The notes: generated by a model not told the origin, from the sequence alone. A stretch of DNA of 24,951 nt from Deferribacteres bacterium (GCA_030598625.1 JAUVPO010000004.1:1-24951), one strand, 5' to 3'; positions 16,664 to 24,795 are shown, counted from the first letter of the stretch. Numbers and translations: made by a program.

Positions 16664-17194
16664 ATGAACAAAATAAAAAACGATATTCCCTTCCCGGCCA
16701 TCCACATCGCCCTTCTGTCCGCCTATGCCGTAGGTCTCCACAGTATCGAAGCCTTGATCCCTACTCCTGTTCCATGGCTGAGATTGGGATTGGCCAACAT
16801 AATAACCCTTACGACACTGTATTTGTACGGATTAAAGGCAGGCATGACCGTGACACTCACGCGGGTTTTTATCAGGAGTCTTCTATCCGGGACATTTCTC
16901 GGCCCCGGCTTTGTAATGAGCCTCGGTGGAGGGGTAGCATGCACATTGGTCATGTGGGTGACTAAAGAGTTGTTCGGCAGGCTCGCCAATCCAATAACCG
17001 TGAGTTTTTTCGGCGCCCTGGCCCATAATATTACACAGCTGTTTCTTGCGTATCTCTTATTCGTAAGAAGAATTGAGCCGATACTGCTTGTTAGCCCTGT
17101 TATCATTTTCTTCGGGATTATAACCGGTATCTTTAACGGCATTGTTACAAATTTGATAATAAAAAAGATCCGGCAGTCACAACAGGCCGATTAG
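16664..17194 (+). CDS. Gx transporter family membrane protein (Hpre_diP_synt_I family)
   Basis: A 176-residue integral membrane protein with about five hydrophobic segments, resembling the family often labelled 'heptaprenyl diphosphate synthase component I', now usually called Gx transporter and similar to ECF-transporter S components. The motif region is VPWLRLGLANIITL, then SLLSGTFLGPGFVMSLGGG and FGALAHNITQLFLAY. The frame extends to a TTG at 16637, but the ATG at 16664 gives the natural start MNKIKNDIPFP, with TAAGG close upstream. A true prenyl synthase lies about 4 kb downstream, but the historical name does not by itself establish a role in prenyl synthesis. Substrate unknown. Confidence 0.82.
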   Translation: MNKIKNDIPFPAIHIALLSAYAVGLHSIEALIPTPVPWLRLGLANIITLTTLYLYGLKAGMTVTLTRVFIRSLLSGTFLGPGFVMSLGGGVACTLVMWVTKELFGRLANPITVSFFGALAHNITQLFLAYLLFVRRIEPILLVSPVIIFFGIITGIFNGIVTNLIIKKIRQSQQAD

Positions 17195-17205
17195 CGCCAC
17201 AGTTG

Positions 17206-17226
17206 GGGCGAGGCGCTGCATCGCCC
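17206..17226 (+). terminator. Hairpin after the Gx transporter gene, weak terminator candidate
   Basis: GGGCGA (17206-17211) pairs with TCGCCC (17221-17226) across a 9-base loop, 12 bases after the stop codon. There is no real T-run behind it (CGTTTAGC), so intrinsic termination is uncertain; it could instead protect the mRNA 3' end. Confidence 0.3.
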
Positions 17227-17264
17227 GTTTAGCAGGGAATCAAGGACTGTTTTGGGTTATAAGG

Positions 17265-17294
17265 TTGCCGAAAATTCCTTTCCTTTTGTATACT
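17265..17294 (+). promoter_or_regulatory. Candidate sigma-70 promoter for the PRC/MgtE_N and Nramp pair
   Basis: TTGCCG (17265-17270) and TATACT (17289-17294) are separated by 18 bases. The -10 matches 5 of 6 and the -35 matches 4 of 6 consensus positions. It lies about 50 bases before the ATG at 17349, in the 154-base gap after the Gx gene. I looked for a manganese (yybP-ykoY) or magnesium riboswitch here and saw none convincing. Confidence 0.4.
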
Positions 17295-17348
17295 TCAGGG
17301 TTAGAATGTAAAATTTAATTCGGGATTTATTGGTAGGCGGAGGTTTTC

Positions 17349-18608
17349 ATGCCCCTTTTTGGCGAACTCTTTGTCAGTGAGTTAATAAAAAAGCCTGTTC
17401 TGGACCCTAAAGGGGATGAGGTAGGTAGAGTTAAAGATTTGATTGTAATAAGGGGAGAGCCTCTGCCCAGAGTATCTGCGCTCATATTGGAGGAAAAAAA
17501 GAAACGGTTTTGTCTTGAGTGGGAAAATGTAGGCATTTTTAACAAACGCATCATTTCTTCAAAAATCCATGCCCCGAAGTTAAAGCCCTATGAATCTATT
17601 GATGATAACCTGCTTATTGTCAGAGACGTTTTTGATAAACAAATTGTTGACGCAAACGGCGCCAAGATTGTCAGAGTAAACGATGTCAGACTGGAGGGCA
17701 GGGACAACAATGCCTGTCTGTCCGGTGTTGATGTAGGTGTCAGAGGCATTCTGAGACGTTTGGGAATAGAGCGGAAAAGCGAAAATATATACAGGATATT
17801 TGGGAAATCTTTTTCTCATAATATAATACGCTGGAGCTACATCCAGCCTCTTGAACCAAGACTTTCAATCATTTCACTGGCAGTTCCCCGCCAGATGCTT
17901 TCCGCTCTTCACCCTGCTGACATTGCCGATATTATCAGTGATGCCCCTGTTGATCAGGGGACGGCACTTTTTAAAAAACTTGATCCTAACGTTGCCGCTG
18001 AAACGCTGCACGAGCTTGAACCAAATATACAGAAGGCCATAATAGACAGCCTTGACAAGGATTACGCGACCGAGATAGTAGAGAGAATGCCCCCTGATGA
18101 GGCAGCGGATTTACTGGCGGACCTTGAGACGGAAAGGGCCAAAGAGATTCTTGAATCCATTGAAAAAGAGGAAGCGGAGGATATTCAGGAACTGCTTGCA
18201 CATGAAGAAGATACAGCCGGCGGACTAATGACGAATGAGTTTATAGCCTGTTCCCCGGGATTAACAGTTCAGGAAGCAATTGAAAAGTTCAAGATGGACG
18301 CGCATGACATTGAAACCGTTTATTACATATACATTGTTGAAGATGAAAAGCTTACCGGGGTCACGACATTAAAAGATATGCTGCTTACCTCTCCTTCTTT
18401 ACCTCTGTCTGAAATCACGGAAACAAAACTGAAAACGGTTTCTCCATATACGAACCAGCAGGTTGTCGCGGAAATAATATCCAAATATAACCTCCTTGCC
18501 ATCCCCGTAGTCAATGACGATGGAGGGCTTCTTGGTATTGTTACGATTGATGATATTATGGATGTTCTCCTCCCCCCTTCATCAAGGAAAAGGAGGAGAA
18601 GTGTATGA
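17349..18608 (+). CDS. PRC-barrel / MgtE N-domain / CBS-pair protein without channel domain
   Basis: A 419-residue soluble protein. Residues about 5-165 resemble PRC-barrel modules, apparently two (FVSELIKKPVLDPKGDEVG and IVRDVFDKQIVDANGAKI). An MgtE_N-type superhelix is about 185-288 (HPADIADII...LDPNVAAETLHEL...MPPDEAADLLADL). A CBS pair is about 295-345 and 355-407 (GVTTLKDML, GIVTIDDIMDVL), followed by a basic tail SSRKRRRSV. In true MgtE the same N and CBS domains gate a transmembrane Mg2+ channel; that channel is absent here. The stop overlaps the start of the Nramp-like gene in ATGA, so this is probably its regulatory or sensor partner. GGAGG lies 5-6 bases before the ATG. Confidence 0.9.
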   Translation: MPLFGELFVSELIKKPVLDPKGDEVGRVKDLIVIRGEPLPRVSALILEEKKKRFCLEWENVGIFNKRIISSKIHAPKLKPYESIDDNLLIVRDVFDKQIVDANGAKIVRVNDVRLEGRDNNACLSGVDVGVRGILRRLGIERKSENIYRIFGKSFSHNIIRWSYIQPLEPRLSIISLAVPRQMLSALHPADIADIISDAPVDQGTALFKKLDPNVAAETLHELEPNIQKAIIDSLDKDYATEIVERMPPDEAADLLADLETERAKEILESIEKEEAEDIQELLAHEEDTAGGLMTNEFIACSPGLTVQEAIEKFKMDAHDIETVYYIYIVEDEKLTGVTTLKDMLLTSPSLPLSEITETKLKTVSPYTNQQVVAEIISKYNLLAIPVVNDDGGLLGIVTIDDIMDVLLPPSSRKRRRSV

Positions 18609-19858
18609 CGCACCGTAGATTTGTACTGACCTGGAAAAAGTTTCTTTTATTTATAACAATTATAGGTCCGGGAATTATAACCGCTTCCATTGATAATGAC
18701 GCCTCCGGCATTACTACATATTCCGTAGCCGGCGCGCGTTACGGGAATATGCTGCTCTGGACGTTAATTCCCACTACGGTTGCGCTTGTTGTTATACAGG
18801 AGATGGCGGCAAGAATGGGTGTTGTAACAGGCAAGGGACTTTCAGCCCTTATCAGGGAAAACTACGGGATAAAAGCGACATTCTTCATGATGATAATCCT
18901 GCTGGTAGCAAACTTCGGCACCACTGTGGCGGAGTTTGCAGGCTGGGCGGCAAGCATGGAGATCTTCGGATTGAGTAAATATATTATGGTGCCGCTGGGT
19001 TCGTTTCTTATCTGGATACTTGTAACCAAAGGCAGTTACCGGGTGGTGGAAAGTATTTTGCTTGGCGCCTGTCTGCTTTATTTCGGTTATGTTTTTTCAG
19101 GCTTTATGGCAAAGCCTGAGTGGGGCGAGGTGATACAAAGCACCTTAATCCCGAAGGTAAAACCGGAGCCTGAATTTATTATGCTGAGTATCGCCATAAT
19201 AGGAACAACAATCACTCCGTGGATGCAGTTTTATCTGCAATCCTCAATTGCTGAAAAGGGCATAAAGAAAAAGGATTACAGTTATTCAAAATTAGATGTG
19301 ACTATCGGATGTCTTATTACCAATATAATCGCCTTTTTTATAATCGTTACATGTGCGACAACTTTATTTCCACATGGAATCAGGATAAACGAAGCCCATG
19401 AGGCAGCTCATGCCTTAGTGCCGTTTGCCGGCCAATACGCATCGAGTTTTTTTGCCATAAGCCTGGCTAATGCCTCTATCCTTGGCGCTATTATAGTTCC
19501 GCTTGCAACGGCTTACTATATCTGTGAGGCAATGGGATGGGAAACGGGGATAAACAAGACGTTTAAACAGGCCCCGCAGTTCATGTGGATTTATACCGCG
19601 TTAATCGTTATTTCATCTTTACTTGTGCTCATCCCTGATGCGCCCTTAGTCCTCCTGATGGTTCTTTCGTCTGTTTTAAATGGCATCTTGCTCCCATTTG
19701 TACTTGTTTTTGCGTTGTCACTTGTTAATAATAAGAAGATTATGGGAGACTTTATCAACTCAAAAGGGCATAATTATATTTCATGGGCAACGGTAGGCAC
19801 TTTAATTGTCCTGACAACTACTTTGATAGTTATGACAATATTGCCCAAATTAGTATAA
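18605..19858 (+). CDS. Nramp-family divalent metal transporter with altered metal-site motifs
   Basis: A 417-residue polytopic membrane protein with about eleven hydrophobic segments, of the Nramp/SLC11 (LeuT-fold) family, which imports Mn2+, Fe2+ or similar ions coupled to protons. TM1 begins with the family GPG (21-23), but the usual DPGN reads D32-A33-S34-G35 (IDNDASGITTYS): the Asp is kept and the Asn is Gly. TM6, normally with an MPH metal site, reads TTITPWMQFYLQSS (Thr204-Pro205-Trp206), so the metal-binding Met appears to be missing. Another signature is ANFGTTVAEFAGW. It overlaps the upstream MgtE_N/CBS gene by 4 bases (ATGA). Selectivity probably differs from classical MntH; Mg2+ is a reasonable guess given the partner, but unproven. 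Confidence 0.88.
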   Translation: MTHRRFVLTWKKFLLFITIIGPGIITASIDNDASGITTYSVAGARYGNMLLWTLIPTTVALVVIQEMAARMGVVTGKGLSALIRENYGIKATFFMMIILLVANFGTTVAEFAGWAASMEIFGLSKYIMVPLGSFLIWILVTKGSYRVVESILLGACLLYFGYVFSGFMAKPEWGEVIQSTLIPKVKPEPEFIMLSIAIIGTTITPWMQFYLQSSIAEKGIKKKDYSYSKLDVTIGCLITNIIAFFIIVTCATTLFPHGIRINEAHEAAHALVPFAGQYASSFFAISLANASILGAIIVPLATAYYICEAMGWETGINKTFKQAPQFMWIYTALIVISSLLVLIPDAPLVLLMVLSSVLNGILLPFVLVFALSLVNNKKIMGDFINSKGHNYISWATVGTLIVLTTTLIVMTILPKLV

Positions 19859-19872
19859 ATATCATCAAAAAC

Positions 19873-19892
19873 AGTTGACTGACAACTTTTTT
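19873..19892 (+). terminator. Short hairpin with T-run after the Nramp-like gene
   Basis: AGTTG (19873-19877) pairs with CAACT (19883-19887) over a 5-base loop and runs into six T. The flanking A and T tracts can extend the stem past one mismatch. It sits between the Nramp stop and the mtnA ribosome site. Weak stem, so partial termination or attenuation is most likely. Confidence 0.4.
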
Positions 19893-19906
19893 ATTCAGGA
19901 GAAAAA

Positions 19907-20983
19907 ATGGTAAAAACAATAGAACTGGTTGATGGAGTAGTTAAAATGCTTGATCAGACTAAATTGCCGCGAGAGGTGATTTATGTTGACTGCATCGATT
20001 ATTACATGGTAGCCGAGGGGATAAAAAAATTATGGATTCGCGGGGCGCCTGCCATAGGAATAGCGACTGCCATGGGAATAGCCATAGGCGCACAAGAGAT
20101 AAGGGCCGAGAATTTCGATGATTTCATAAAAGGTCTGGAGCCGGTCTTTAATACGTTATTGTCGACAAGACCGACTGCGGTAAATATACAGTGGGCGGTA
20201 AACAGGACAAAACAGTTGCTCTCTGAAAAGAGAGATGAATCGATAGATAAATTAAAGGCCCTGCTTATAGATGAGGCAAACAGGGTGCTTGCGGAAGATA
20301 TAGAGATCAACAAAACTATAGGGGCATGGGGGGCCGGATTTATAAAGGATGGTGATACGGTCATTACTCATTGCAACGCAGGCTCGCTTGCTACAGGAGG
20401 ATATGGAACAGCAACCGGACCGATAAGGGCAGCGGTTGAACAGGGCAAGAAAATACAGGTCGTTGCGGATGAAACAAGACCAGTGCTTCAGGGTTGCCGG
20501 TTAACCGCGTGGGAGTTGATGGAGGATAATATTCCGGTAACCTTAATCACTGATAACACGGCAGGCGCCCTTTTGCAAAAAGGGGAAATAAACCTCGCTA
20601 TAGTCGGCACTGACAGAACCGCTGCAAACGGTGATGTGGCGAATAAGATAGGGACGTACTCCCTGGCTGTACTATGCAAAGAAAACAGGGTCCCTTTTTA
20701 TGTTGCTGCGCCTCTCAGCAGTATTGACTTCGCAATGTCGTCGGGAGACCTTATTCCGATAGAGGAGAGGGGTCCCGAGGAGGTGACGAGCATTTTCGGG
20801 TGCCGGATAGCGCCCGAGGGAGTTAAGGTCAGAAATATTGCCTTTGATGTAACGCCTGCAAGATACGTGACCGGCATAATTACTGAAAAAGGGGTTTTCA
20901 GACCTGAAGACTTACATAAATTAAACATAAAAGATGCGGATTTGAATGCTATAATGATGAGAGCTGAAGAGTCGCATAGTTGA
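19907..20983 (+). CDS. mtnA: S-methyl-5-thioribose-1-phosphate isomerase (MtnA)
   Basis: Converts methylthioribose-1-phosphate to methylthioribulose-1-phosphate in methionine salvage; related forms also act on 5-deoxyribose-1-phosphate. The 358 residues show the eIF2B-like fold: RGAPAIG (45-51), ITHCNAGSLATGGYGTA with catalytic Cys156, ADETRP, LITDNTAG and VGTDRTAANGDVANKIGTY with catalytic Asp236. Length is normal. AGGAG lies 5 bases upstream of the ATG. No other methionine-salvage genes (mtnK, mtnB, mtnD and so on) are in the window, so the pathway version is unknown. Confidence 0.95.
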   Translation: MVKTIELVDGVVKMLDQTKLPREVIYVDCIDYYMVAEGIKKLWIRGAPAIGIATAMGIAIGAQEIRAENFDDFIKGLEPVFNTLLSTRPTAVNIQWAVNRTKQLLSEKRDESIDKLKALLIDEANRVLAEDIEINKTIGAWGAGFIKDGDTVITHCNAGSLATGGYGTATGPIRAAVEQGKKIQVVADETRPVLQGCRLTAWELMEDNIPVTLITDNTAGALLQKGEINLAIVGTDRTAANGDVANKIGTYSLAVLCKENRVPFYVAAPLSSIDFAMSSGDLIPIEERGPEEVTSIFGCRIAPEGVKVRNIAFDVTPARYVTGIITEKGVFRPEDLHKLNIKDADLNAIMMRAEESHS

Positions 20984-21005
20984 ATTAAGATTGCGTTGAT
21001 AATGG

Positions 21006-21034
21006 ACGCCGGGGGGATAAAAAGGTCACGGCGT
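21006..21034 (+). other. Inverted repeat in the mtnA to prenyl-synthase gap
   Basis: ACGCCG (21006-21011) is matched by CGGCGT (21029-21034) around a 17-base loop containing GGGGG and AAAAA, just upstream of the next start codon. With no T-run it is not a standard terminator; it could be an mRNA structure near the ribosome site or chance. Confidence 0.25.
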
Positions 21035-21048
21035 TAACGAGTTGAAAA

Positions 21049-22023
21049 ATGGAAATTGAAAAAATCTGGGGAATATACAAGGAAGACCTCGAATCAGCTG
21101 AAGAAAAAATAAACGAGACGCTGAAGACAGTTGCTCCTGCGATATCCGCGGTAGGGAACCATCTCTTTTCAAGCGGAGGGAAGCGTGTTCGCCCTCTTCT
21201 GGCGATTCTATGCTCAAGAATTTTTAGTATAAGTGGCGATAAGGTGAGCACACTGGCCGCAAGTGTAGAATTTATCCACGCGGCTTCCCTGATTCATGAT
21301 GACGTAGTTGATGGCGCGGATATTAGAAGAGGCAATCCTGCGGCACATTCCCTCTGGGGCAACCAGGTTGTAATCCTTGTTGGCGATTTCCTTTATGCAA
21401 ACGCATTGAGGATGTCAAACCTGCTCAGGAGCCAGACGGTCATGGACGCCCTTTGCACTGCCACGGCAAAGATGAGCGAAGGTGAATTGATACAACTGAG
21501 CAAAAAAGGCAGTCCCGACATATCCGAGGAAGACTATATGAAAATAATACAGGGGAAAACAGCAATCCTCATGTCAGCAGCCTGCAAGGGCGGGGCTGTA
21601 CTCGGGAACGCGTCGCAGGAGCAGGAAGACGCTCTGGCATCTTTTGGATTGAAGTTCGGTTTTGTATTTCAGATAGCGGATGACATTCTTGATTACGTGG
21701 CTGATGAAAAAATATTAGGGAAAAGTCTCGGCAAGGACCTGGAAGAAAGCAAGATTACTCTACCCCTTATTTATCTGCTGAGAGATGCCGATGACAATGA
21801 AACGGAACATATAAAGGACATGCTCAGGGCTGGAGATTTTGCTGAAACAGACCTCGCTTATATCCTTCGTTTATTCAGAAAGCATAAATCAATTGAGAAA
21901 TCTTACGAAAAAGCCAATGCTATCCTCAATGAAGCAAAGGCGGAACTCGATATCTTTGAGGACTCCATGGAAAAAAACGCCCTTATTGCCATTTCAGACT
22001 ATGTGTTAACAAGAAGGAAATAA
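21049..22023 (+). CDS. Long-chain trans-polyprenyl diphosphate synthase
   Basis: Elongates allylic diphosphates with isopentenyl diphosphate; likely makes the side chain of a respiratory quinone. The 324 residues carry GGKRVRP (43-49), the first Asp-rich motif LIHDDVVDGADIRRG (Asp84, Asp85, Asp88) and the second FQIADDILDY (Asp211, Asp212, Asp215). The residues 4 and 5 positions before the first motif are small (Ser80, Ala79), consistent with a long product such as hepta- or octaprenyl (family rule, not measured). The ATG at 21049 has only a weak ribosome site. The stop is 2 bases before the next gene's TTG. Confidence 0.93.
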   Translation: MEIEKIWGIYKEDLESAEEKINETLKTVAPAISAVGNHLFSSGGKRVRPLLAILCSRIFSISGDKVSTLAASVEFIHAASLIHDDVVDGADIRRGNPAAHSLWGNQVVILVGDFLYANALRMSNLLRSQTVMDALCTATAKMSEGELIQLSKKGSPDISEEDYMKIIQGKTAILMSAACKGGAVLGNASQEQEDALASFGLKFGFVFQIADDILDYVADEKILGKSLGKDLEESKITLPLIYLLRDADDNETEHIKDMLRAGDFAETDLAYILRLFRKHKSIEKSYEKANAILNEAKAELDIFEDSMEKNALIAISDYVLTRRK

Positions 22024-22025
22024 CT

Positions 22026-22532
22026 TTGCATCCTCTGGTAAAGCTTGCAAAAGACACCATTGAAGAATATATAAGCGCCGGAAGGGTCATCAAGCCGCCT
22101 GCTGATCCCGCCTCTGAAATGACCGGAATGGCAGGCGCTTTTGTATCTCTCAAAAAGAGAGGTGAATTAAGGGGCTGCATAGGAACATTCCAGTCCTCTA
22201 CGGAGAGTGTCGCGCATGAAATTATTCAAAATGCCATCAGCGCAGCCACTCAGGACCCCCGGTTTTCTCCTGTTACTGTTGCGGAACTTGATGAAATCGA
22301 GTATTCTGTTGATATACTTGGAGAACCTGAAAAAATTGCAAGCAAAAAGGAACTCGATCCGAAAAGATACGGTGTGATAGTTAAAAGCGGCAATCGGAAA
22401 GGTCTTTTGCTCCCTGACCTTGAGGGAGTTGACAGTGTGGATGATCAAATAAGCATAGCTTCCATGAAAGCAGGTATTTATTTGGGAGAAGATATTGAAC
22501 TTTACCGCTTTGAAGTGAAAAGGTATAAATAA
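22026..22532 (+). CDS. AMMECR1-domain protein (AmmeMemoRadiSam system protein A)
   Basis: A 168-residue AMMECR1-fold protein. Signatures are GAFVSLKKRGELRGCIGTF (LRGCIG at 48-53) and AATQDPRFSPVTVAEL. In many bacteria such proteins occur with a Memo-like protein and a radical SAM enzyme (AmmeMemoRadiSam); neither partner is in the window. The biochemical role is unknown. The start is TTG at 22026: AAGGA within the end of the preceding gene lies 7 bases upstream, and the first residues HPLVKLAKDTIEEYI match where the family begins; the next ATG would delete part of the fold. Confidence 0.9.
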   Translation: MHPLVKLAKDTIEEYISAGRVIKPPADPASEMTGMAGAFVSLKKRGELRGCIGTFQSSTESVAHEIIQNAISAATQDPRFSPVTVAELDEIEYSVDILGEPEKIASKKELDPKRYGVIVKSGNRKGLLLPDLEGVDSVDDQISIASMKAGIYLGEDIELYRFEVKRYK

Positions 22533-22533
22533 T

Positions 22534-22791
22534 ATGAATGATAAGACGCGCCTTGAACTGGATATAGAACATAAAGAGAGACTTAAGACACCCGTTAGCA
22601 TTAAAATCTTGATAGCCCTTCTCCTGACAGGCCTCTGTGTTATTGGAATGTATGCGGCCATTCTTAAGCAGGACATATTAAAAAAGGAACAAGCAATTAT
22701 TTTAATGCAGGAAAATGTCCAAAAGGAAAAGGCTCAACTTTCAAACAGGATCAAACAGATGAAGGAAGAACGGGAATCCGACAAAAAATAG
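22534..22791 (+). CDS. Small single-span membrane protein with C-terminal coiled coil
   Basis: 85 residues, no recognised family. A charged N-terminus (1-18) is followed by one hydrophobic segment about 22-44 (SIKILIALLLTGLCVIGMY) and a highly charged helix 45-85 likely to form a coiled coil (ILMQENVQKEKAQLSNRIKQ). It starts one base after the AMMECR1 stop with AAGG upstream, so it is probably the last gene of this run. The 4-base gap to moaC on the other strand leaves no room for a separate terminator. The topology suggests an anchor or assembly factor; no function is assigned. Confidence 0.7.
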   Translation: MNDKTRLELDIEHKERLKTPVSIKILIALLLTGLCVIGMYAAILKQDILKKEQAIILMQENVQKEKAQLSNRIKQMKEERESDKK

Positions 22792-22795
22792 CCTT

Positions 22796-23293
22796 TTATC
22801 TTTTCCATTCTCCGCTTTTTCCGCCGCGTTTTTCCATAAGCATAATATCAGACACAATCATGGCCTTATCCACAGCTTTACACATATCATAGATTGTAAG
22901 GGCAGCTACTGAAACAGATGTCAGGGCTTCCATTTCAACTCCGGTCTGTCCGGAGCACTTAACCCTGGCTTCTATCTCTACTCTATTTTTTTTGTTATCA
23001 ATATTGAAACCGACAGAAACAGAAGAGAGATTAAGCTGATGACATAGCGGGATAAGCCCGCATGTCTTCTTTGCCGCCATAATTCCGGCAAGCCTTGCCG
23101 TTTCAAAGACATTGCCTTTGGCAACCCTGTTACCGGTGATGAGGCCTATGGTGCTTTTTTTCATATAAACCGCGCCTGTCGCAACAGCTTCTCTTTGAGT
23201 TGCCGGTTTTTCGCCGACATCAACCATAGTCGCCTTGCCTTCTTTGTTAATATGGGTAAGTTTATTACTGAGTTTACTTTTTGACTTTGACAT
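22796..23293 (-). CDS. moaC: Cyclic pyranopterin monophosphate synthase (MoaC)
   Basis: Second step of molybdenum cofactor synthesis: converts 3',8-cyclo-7,8-dihydro-GTP made by MoaA into cyclic pyranopterin monophosphate. The 165 residues include MVDVGEKP, TGNRVAKGNVFETARLAGI, LIPLCHQL, TGVEMEALT, YDMCKAVDK and the C-terminal KRGGKSG; the catalytic Lys and Asp positions appear present. The N-terminus has about 10 extra Ser/Lys-rich residues. The ribosome site directly before the ATG is poor; GAGGAG lies about 13 bases upstream within a possible small ORF that ends one base before. Other moa/moe genes are not in the window. Confidence 0.95.
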   Translation of the reverse strand: MSKSKSKLSNKLTHINKEGKATMVDVGEKPATQREAVATGAVYMKKSTIGLITGNRVAKGNVFETARLAGIMAAKKTCGLIPLCHQLNLSSVSVGFNIDNKKNRVEIEARVKCSGQTGVEMEALTSVSVAALTIYDMCKAVDKAMIVSDIMLMEKRGGKSGEWKR

Positions 23294-23294
23294 C

Positions 23295-23384
23295 TTAATT
23301 GTTCAGCATCTCCTCAACAATTCCGGCAGCATCTTTAATAAATTCCGGACATCGCTGCTTTCGGCATTGCTGTATAATAACCAT
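23295..23384 (-). CDS. Possible 29-residue small ORF just upstream of moaC
   Basis: An ATG at 23384 opens a 29-codon frame (begins MVIIQQCRKQRC, ends GIVEEMLNN) whose TAA is separated from the moaC ATG by one base (TAAGATG). moaC itself lacks a close ribosome site, and the GAGGAG in this frame could serve both. The peptide has a C-x4-C pair and looks like the end of a helical protein, so it could be a leader peptide, a remnant of a lost upstream gene, or chance. No clear ribosome site is seen for its own ATG. Confidence 0.3.
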   Translation of the reverse strand: MVIIQQCRKQRCPEFIKDAAGIVEEMLNN

Positions 23385-23449
23385 TGTCGTTAAAATTTTC
23401 TATAAGGCCCTGTTTTAGCCGTAATGAATCCCTTTCCGGTTTTTGCTGC

Positions 23450-23468
23450 TTTTTGTCACTCCGGCTTG
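23450..23468 (+). repeat. Partial match to the right-end palindromic repeat
   Basis: These 19 bases match 24901-24919 at 17 of 19 positions in the same orientation (both contain TGTCA-Y-TCCGGCTTG). The palindromic half seen at the right end is not preserved here. It lies in the gap before fabF and may be a degraded copy of the same dispersed element. Confidence 0.35.
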
Positions 23469-23531
23469 ATACATTGCAGCGTTGCGGCAGGGCAGGTCAT
23501 TCAGAAACTGCTTATGCTAATATATCCTGAA

Positions 23532-24795
23532 ATGAAACGGGTTGTAATTACAGGTATCGGGGCTGTTACGCCGCTTGGCAACAGTATGGAAACTACATGG
23601 GACGGTTTGGCTAATGGTGTCTCGGGACTAAGTCATATAACGAGATTCGACGCTTCCGGGCTGCCGGGCAGAATGGCCGGAGAGTTAATAAAATTTACTC
23701 CTGAAAATTATATATCCAGGAAAGATATCCTCAGACTGGACCCTTTCATACATTACGCTGTTGCAGCGGCAACAATGGCTGTTGAAGACGCAGGACTTAT
23801 AAGTGCAAAAGCACAGAAGTACGGAAGCGCAGAAGCAGGGGCTCCCCTGCAATTAACCAATGCCGGCGTTATTATCGGCTCCAGCAGAGGCGGAATAATG
23901 AGCATGGAAAATGCCCTTGAAAAACACCTCATACATGACAAGGCTTTTTCAGCGTATCTGATGCCGTCAAGCACCATCAATATGGCTGCATCCTGCGTAT
24001 CCATCAGACTCGGCACAAAAGGTCCTGCCCTCGGCATATCAACGGCCTGCGCATCGGGAACAAGTGCAATTGGCGAGGCCGCGCGGATGATCCGGCACGG
24101 TGAAATTTCTCTTGCCCTTGCAGGCGGGGCGGAAGCGCCCGTGTGCAGACTGGCGGTTGGAGGCTACGGCGCCTCAGGGGCCCTTTCAAAAAAAAAATCA
24201 TGAGCCGGACAAGGCGAGCAGGCCCTTTGACCGGGACAGAGACGGCTTTGTAATATCTGAAGGCGCGGCCATACTCGTGCTTGAAGAGCTTGACCACGCA
24301 TTGAAGCGGGGCGCGGGGATTTACGCAGAATTATCCGGATACGGCGCTTCTTCCGATGCCTTTCATCAGACAAAGCCGAGCAGTGAGGGGGAGGCCGACG
24401 CGATCAATAAGGCACTAAACGATGCTTCTGTTGGTATTGATAGAGTCGATTTTATAAACGCCCATGCCACGTCAACCCTGCTTGGAGACGCGGCAGAGGC
24501 AGAGGCAATCAAAAAAGTATTCGGCAAGTATACAGATGGTATTCACGTAAGCTCATGCAAATCGATGTTAGGCCATATGCTTGGCGCTGCCGGGGCTTTA
24601 GAGACTGCGATAACGGCTATTTCAATCAGCAGGAATATTATCACGCCGACAATCAATCTTGAAAATCCAGATCCGCAATGTGATCTTAACTATGCGACCT
24701 CCGCTATTAATAAGGAGATAAATGTCGCGATCAGCAACTCATTCGGATTCGGGGGCGTCAACGCAGTGCTGGTTCTTAAGAAAATAAAGGGGTAA
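23532..24795 (+). pseudogene. fabF: FabF-type beta-ketoacyl-ACP synthase II gene, frameshifted at an A10 tract
   Basis: Condensing enzyme of fatty-acid-type elongation. The first frame starts MKRVVITGIGAVTPLGN and carries active-site Cys173 (STACASGTSA), but after GALS it runs through ten A (24188-24197) to KKKS and a TGA at 24201-24203. With one A fewer, the frame continues SKKNHEPDKASRPFDRDRDG, as expected for FabF, to 24795, carrying both active-site His (INAHATST, codon 24463-24465; MLGHMLG, codon 24574-24576), the CKS lysine and SNSFGFGGVNA. No other damage is seen, so it is a recent mutation, a sequencing or assembly indel, or a slippage-recoded gene. The ATG at 23532 is chosen by homology; an in-frame ATG at 23424 would add 36 unrelated residues. 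Confidence 0.85.

Noticed and set aside
16723..17142. 139-codon minus-strand frame opposite the Gx transporter
   Set aside because: Antisense to conserved membrane segments; no independent support.
17195..17348. Possible metal riboswitch ahead of the MgtE_N/Nramp pair
   Set aside because: I could not find the conserved blocks of the yybP-ykoY or M-box classes; only a candidate promoter and one hairpin are visible.
22167..22676. 169-codon minus-strand frame across the AMMECR1 and small membrane protein genes
   Set aside because: Opposite to conserved AMMECR1 motifs; composition and lack of any domain mark it as a shadow.
23424..23531. 36-codon N-terminal extension of fabF from an in-frame ATG
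   Set aside because: The added residues do not resemble FabF and overlap the repeat-like sequence; MKRVVITGIG at 23532 is the family's usual beginning.
24100..24185. Second fabF half as an independent gene starting at ATG 24100
   Set aside because: That start lies out of frame inside the first half; real similarity in this frame begins only after the A10 tract, so it is one frameshifted gene.
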